From an uncultured Pirellulaceae bacterium (GTDB lineage Bacteria > Planctomycetota > Planctomycetia > Pirellulales > Pirellulaceae): 7,547 nt of DNA. The position numbers and the translations under genes were made by a program. This document shows, one piece after another, positions 6,294 to 7,547 of this stretch; within the stretch, counting starts at the first letter, position 1, and every line of letters begins with the position of its first letter. The stretch lies in the NCBI GenBank assembly GCA_934255105.1, contig CAKQNH010000207.1, positions 1 through 7,547 on the forward strand, given 5' to 3'. The notes under the pieces were generated by a model. It ran no database searches. It saw only the letters and a program-made list of their open reading frames with translations, and was not told the origin of the DNA.

Positions 6294-6363
6294 ATTGCTC
6301 TCTTGAATTGCTCACTTGAAGCACACTGAAGATAGTGGAATTTCTTTCCATCGTTTGGCATCC

Positions 6364-6389
6364 TGGTGCAATTCACTTGGTGCAATTCA
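6364..6389. repeat. 12-bp direct repeat TGGTGCAATTCA, with an inverted partner
   Basis: TGGTGCAATTCA occurs at 6364-6375 and 6378-6389, separated by CT (14-base period). The reverse complement of the core, TTGAATTGC, occurs at 6303-6311 and pairs over 9 bases with 6382-6390. The set therefore has two direct copies and one inverted copy within 90 bases. Confidence 0.8.
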
Positions 6390-6420
6390 AAGCGAAGCGA
6401 CCCGCAAGGAGAGCCTGCTT

Positions 6421-6459
6421 GGCTACAGCACAGGTCCTAGGGCCACAGCACTTTCTAGG
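6421..6459. repeat. Imperfect tandem repeat ending in CTAGG
   Basis: Copy one (6421-6441) begins GGCTACAGCAC and ends CCTAGG; copy two (6441-6459) begins GGCCACAGCAC and ends TCTAGG. They differ by one base and a small indel in the middle. CTAGG appears a third time at 6486-6490, and GGCGGGC occurs twice nearby. The function is unknown. Confidence 0.6.
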
Positions 6460-6518
6460 CGGGCGGTTCCTGGGCTGACGGCGGGCTAGGCAGATGAATT
6501 CGCGGACCTCGCCGAGAG

Positions 6519-6541
6519 AAGCGGCACGCCGCACCCCGCTT
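6519..6541. repeat. 6-bp stem AAGCGG / CCGCTT
   Basis: AAGCGG (6519-6524) can pair with CCGCTT (6536-6541) over an 11-base loop that itself overlaps a GCGG-CACG-CCGC hairpin (6521-6532). The two structures are mutually exclusive. No T-run follows. Confidence 0.35.
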
Positions 6542-6586
6542 TAGCAGTAATTTGGGGGAAATCCAGCATTTGCCGCTAGTGGTTTT

Positions 6587-6647
6587 GTGTAGAAAAAGTG
6601 TAGACTGGGTATTCCAACTTTCCCTACTATTTTTTGAACTGAAGTTG
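6587..6647 (+). promoter_or_regulatory. Candidate promoter and operator region of the PIN-TRAM gene
   Basis: TACTAT (6625-6630) is the best -10-like hexamer (four of six), but no good -35 box lies 17 bases upstream. GTGTAGA is repeated at 6587-6593 and 6598-6604 with an 11-base period, about one helical turn, which would suit an activator. CAACTT (6615-6620) and AAGTTG (6642-6647) form an inverted repeat enclosing the -10 candidate and a run of six T. These are pattern observations; no regulator is implied. Confidence 0.25.
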
Positions 6648-6655
6648 CTAATTCC

Positions 6656-7547
6656 ATGGCATTGCTAATTCTCCGAGTCTGCTTTATCTGCGTCGCCGCT
6701 GGTATCGCGACGCTGTTTTTGAATATTGGGCTCAGTGGACCGTCCTACCTACCCTATTTGGTCATCTGCGGCACATTGCTGTTAGCTTTGGGTGTGATCG
6801 CTGTGGACATCTTCACGCCGCGCAAGCGGATCGAAGTCCTCTCGGCAGTCTACTTCGGCCTGTTGGTCGGCGTACTGTTGACCTACGTACTATGGTTGGC
6901 CGTGTCCCCCCTAATCCCGGCAGCTCCTTACGCCTCCCCAATCGTGCTGCTGATGGCTGCCGTGCTGTGCTATGGCTGTACCAGTCTGTTGCTGCAGACC
7001 AAGGACGACTTTCGCTTTGTGATCCCCTACGTCGAGTTCGCCCGCGATTTAAAGGGCTTGCGTCCCATCGTGATCGACACCAGCTCCATTATCGATGGAC
7101 GCTTGGCCGAATTGGCTGAGACCAATATCATCGAGAGTCAATTGATCATGCCGGGCTTTGTACTGGGGGAGCTCCAGGCGATCGCCGACAGCCAAGACCG
7201 CCTGCGACGCGCCCGAGGCCGCCGTGGCTTGGACATCCTCAATCGCTTGCGCACTCAACCCAAGATCGAATTTCAAATCTACGATCGCGAGCTGCCCGAA
7301 TTTGCCGGACAACCGGTCGATATGAAGCTAGTCATCCTAGCCAAACATTTGGGTGGCAAGATCGTTACGGGGGATTTCAATCTCAATAAGGTGGCCAAGG
7401 TACACAACGTGCCTGTCATCAATTTGAACGAAGTGGCCGCGTCGCTGCGCCCGCAATTCCTGCCAGGTGAAACATTCGAAGTCCGCATCGCCAAAGCGGG
7501 GGAGGGTCCCGAGCAGGGTATCGGCTACTTGGACGATGGCACTATGG
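6656..7547 (+). CDS. Membrane-anchored PIN-TRAM domain protein, YacL type (C-terminus cut by window edge)
   Basis: The frame from ATG 6656 runs open to the window edge, giving 297 residues; family members are about 350-370 aa. Four hydrophobic segments (about 4-25, 33-54, 61-82, 92-113) form the N-terminal membrane part. The PIN nuclease-like domain starts at VIDTSSIIDGR (139-149) and continues through PGFVLGEL-AIADS (166-179), an Arg-rich loop (182-190), VDMKLV (221-226) and VTGDFNLNKVA (237-247). The expected acidic cluster is present: Asp141, Glu172, Asp222 and Asp240. A TRAM RNA-binding domain begins near LPGETFEVRIAKAGEGPEQG (269-288) and reaches GYLDDGTM at the edge. Established knowledge: this architecture is the YacL-type conserved bacterial family, presumed to act on RNA at the membrane, though activity is poorly characterised. 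An in-frame TGA just upstream (6635-6637) confirms this start region. There is no clear Shine-Dalgarno sequence; GAAG at 6641-6644 is the nearest. In many bacteria ispD follows, which cannot be seen here. Confidence 0.92.
   Translation, partial: MALLILRVCFICVAAGIATLFLNIGLSGPSYLPYLVICGTLLLALGVIAVDIFTPRKRIEVLSAVYFGLLVGVLLTYVLWLAVSPLIPAAPYASPIVLLMAAVLCYGCTSLLLQTKDDFRFVIPYVEFARDLKGLRPIVIDTSSIIDGRLAELAETNIIESQLIMPGFVLGELQAIADSQDRLRRARGRRGLDILNRLRTQPKIEFQIYDRELPEFAGQPVDMKLVILAKHLGGKIVTGDFNLNKVAKVHNVPVINLNEVAASLRPQFLPGETFEVRIAKAGEGPEQGIGYLDDGTM

Larger units (their letters stand above)
5933..6655. other. Divergent intergenic region without a convincing gene, rich in short repeats and hairpins
   Basis: These 723 bases separate the leftward decarboxylase gene from the rightward PIN-TRAM gene. 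The only sizeable open frame (plus strand, about 5986-6294, TTG start) has no ribosome site, no recognisable domain and a composition that follows the local repeats, so I do not call it. The stretch instead holds two hairpins, one 21-bp tandem duplication, two sets of 10-20-bp direct repeats and inverted copies of one of them, listed separately. It must contain the promoters of both flanking genes. It could also hold a small RNA or the remnant of a decayed gene or mobile element; the sequence alone does not decide. Confidence 0.7.

Noticed and set aside
5986..6294. Cys-rich 102-aa plus-strand open frame in the divergent region
   Set aside because: It starts with TTG and has no Shine-Dalgarno sequence or recognisable domain, and its internal ICGCLIR duplication is simply the 21-bp DNA repeat in translation.

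Overview
The window looks like chromosomal DNA of a planctomycete, probably a Pirellulaceae or Rhodopirellula-like organism. That is an inference from four things: moderate GC, the purA-uppS-cdsA gene order, a PurA whose P-loop reads GDEAKGK, and a CdsA whose signature ends PGLGGLWDVTDS. No rRNA, tRNA, CRISPR array, transposase or phage gene is visible. Most of the window is housekeeping DNA, and I do not see a clear undescribed multi-gene system.

Five genes run leftward on the minus strand. In order of transcription they are: a thiamine-diphosphate 2-keto-acid decarboxylase of the pyruvate/indolepyruvate type (5932-4250); purA, adenylosuccinate synthetase (4046-2712, GTG start); uppS, undecaprenyl diphosphate synthase (2638-1862); cdsA, phosphatidate cytidylyltransferase (1840-851, TTG start); and phoH, cut by the left edge (655-1). 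On the right, a divergent plus-strand gene (6656 to the right edge) encodes a membrane-anchored PIN-TRAM protein of the YacL type, cut before its C-terminus.

uppS and cdsA are 21 bases apart and are surely co-expressed. purA lies 73 bases upstream of uppS and probably heads the same transcript from a recognisable promoter at about 4111-4083. Together they supply AMP precursors, the undecaprenyl carrier lipid and CDP-diacylglycerol for membrane lipids. The decarboxylase is separated from purA by 203 bases and is probably its own unit. phoH follows cdsA after a 195-base spacer.

The non-coding DNA is the less ordinary part. The cdsA-phoH spacer carries three perfect-period 30-bp tandem repeats ending exactly at the cdsA stop codon. 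The 723-base divergent region (5933-6655) has no convincing gene but holds an unusual density of short direct repeats and hairpins.
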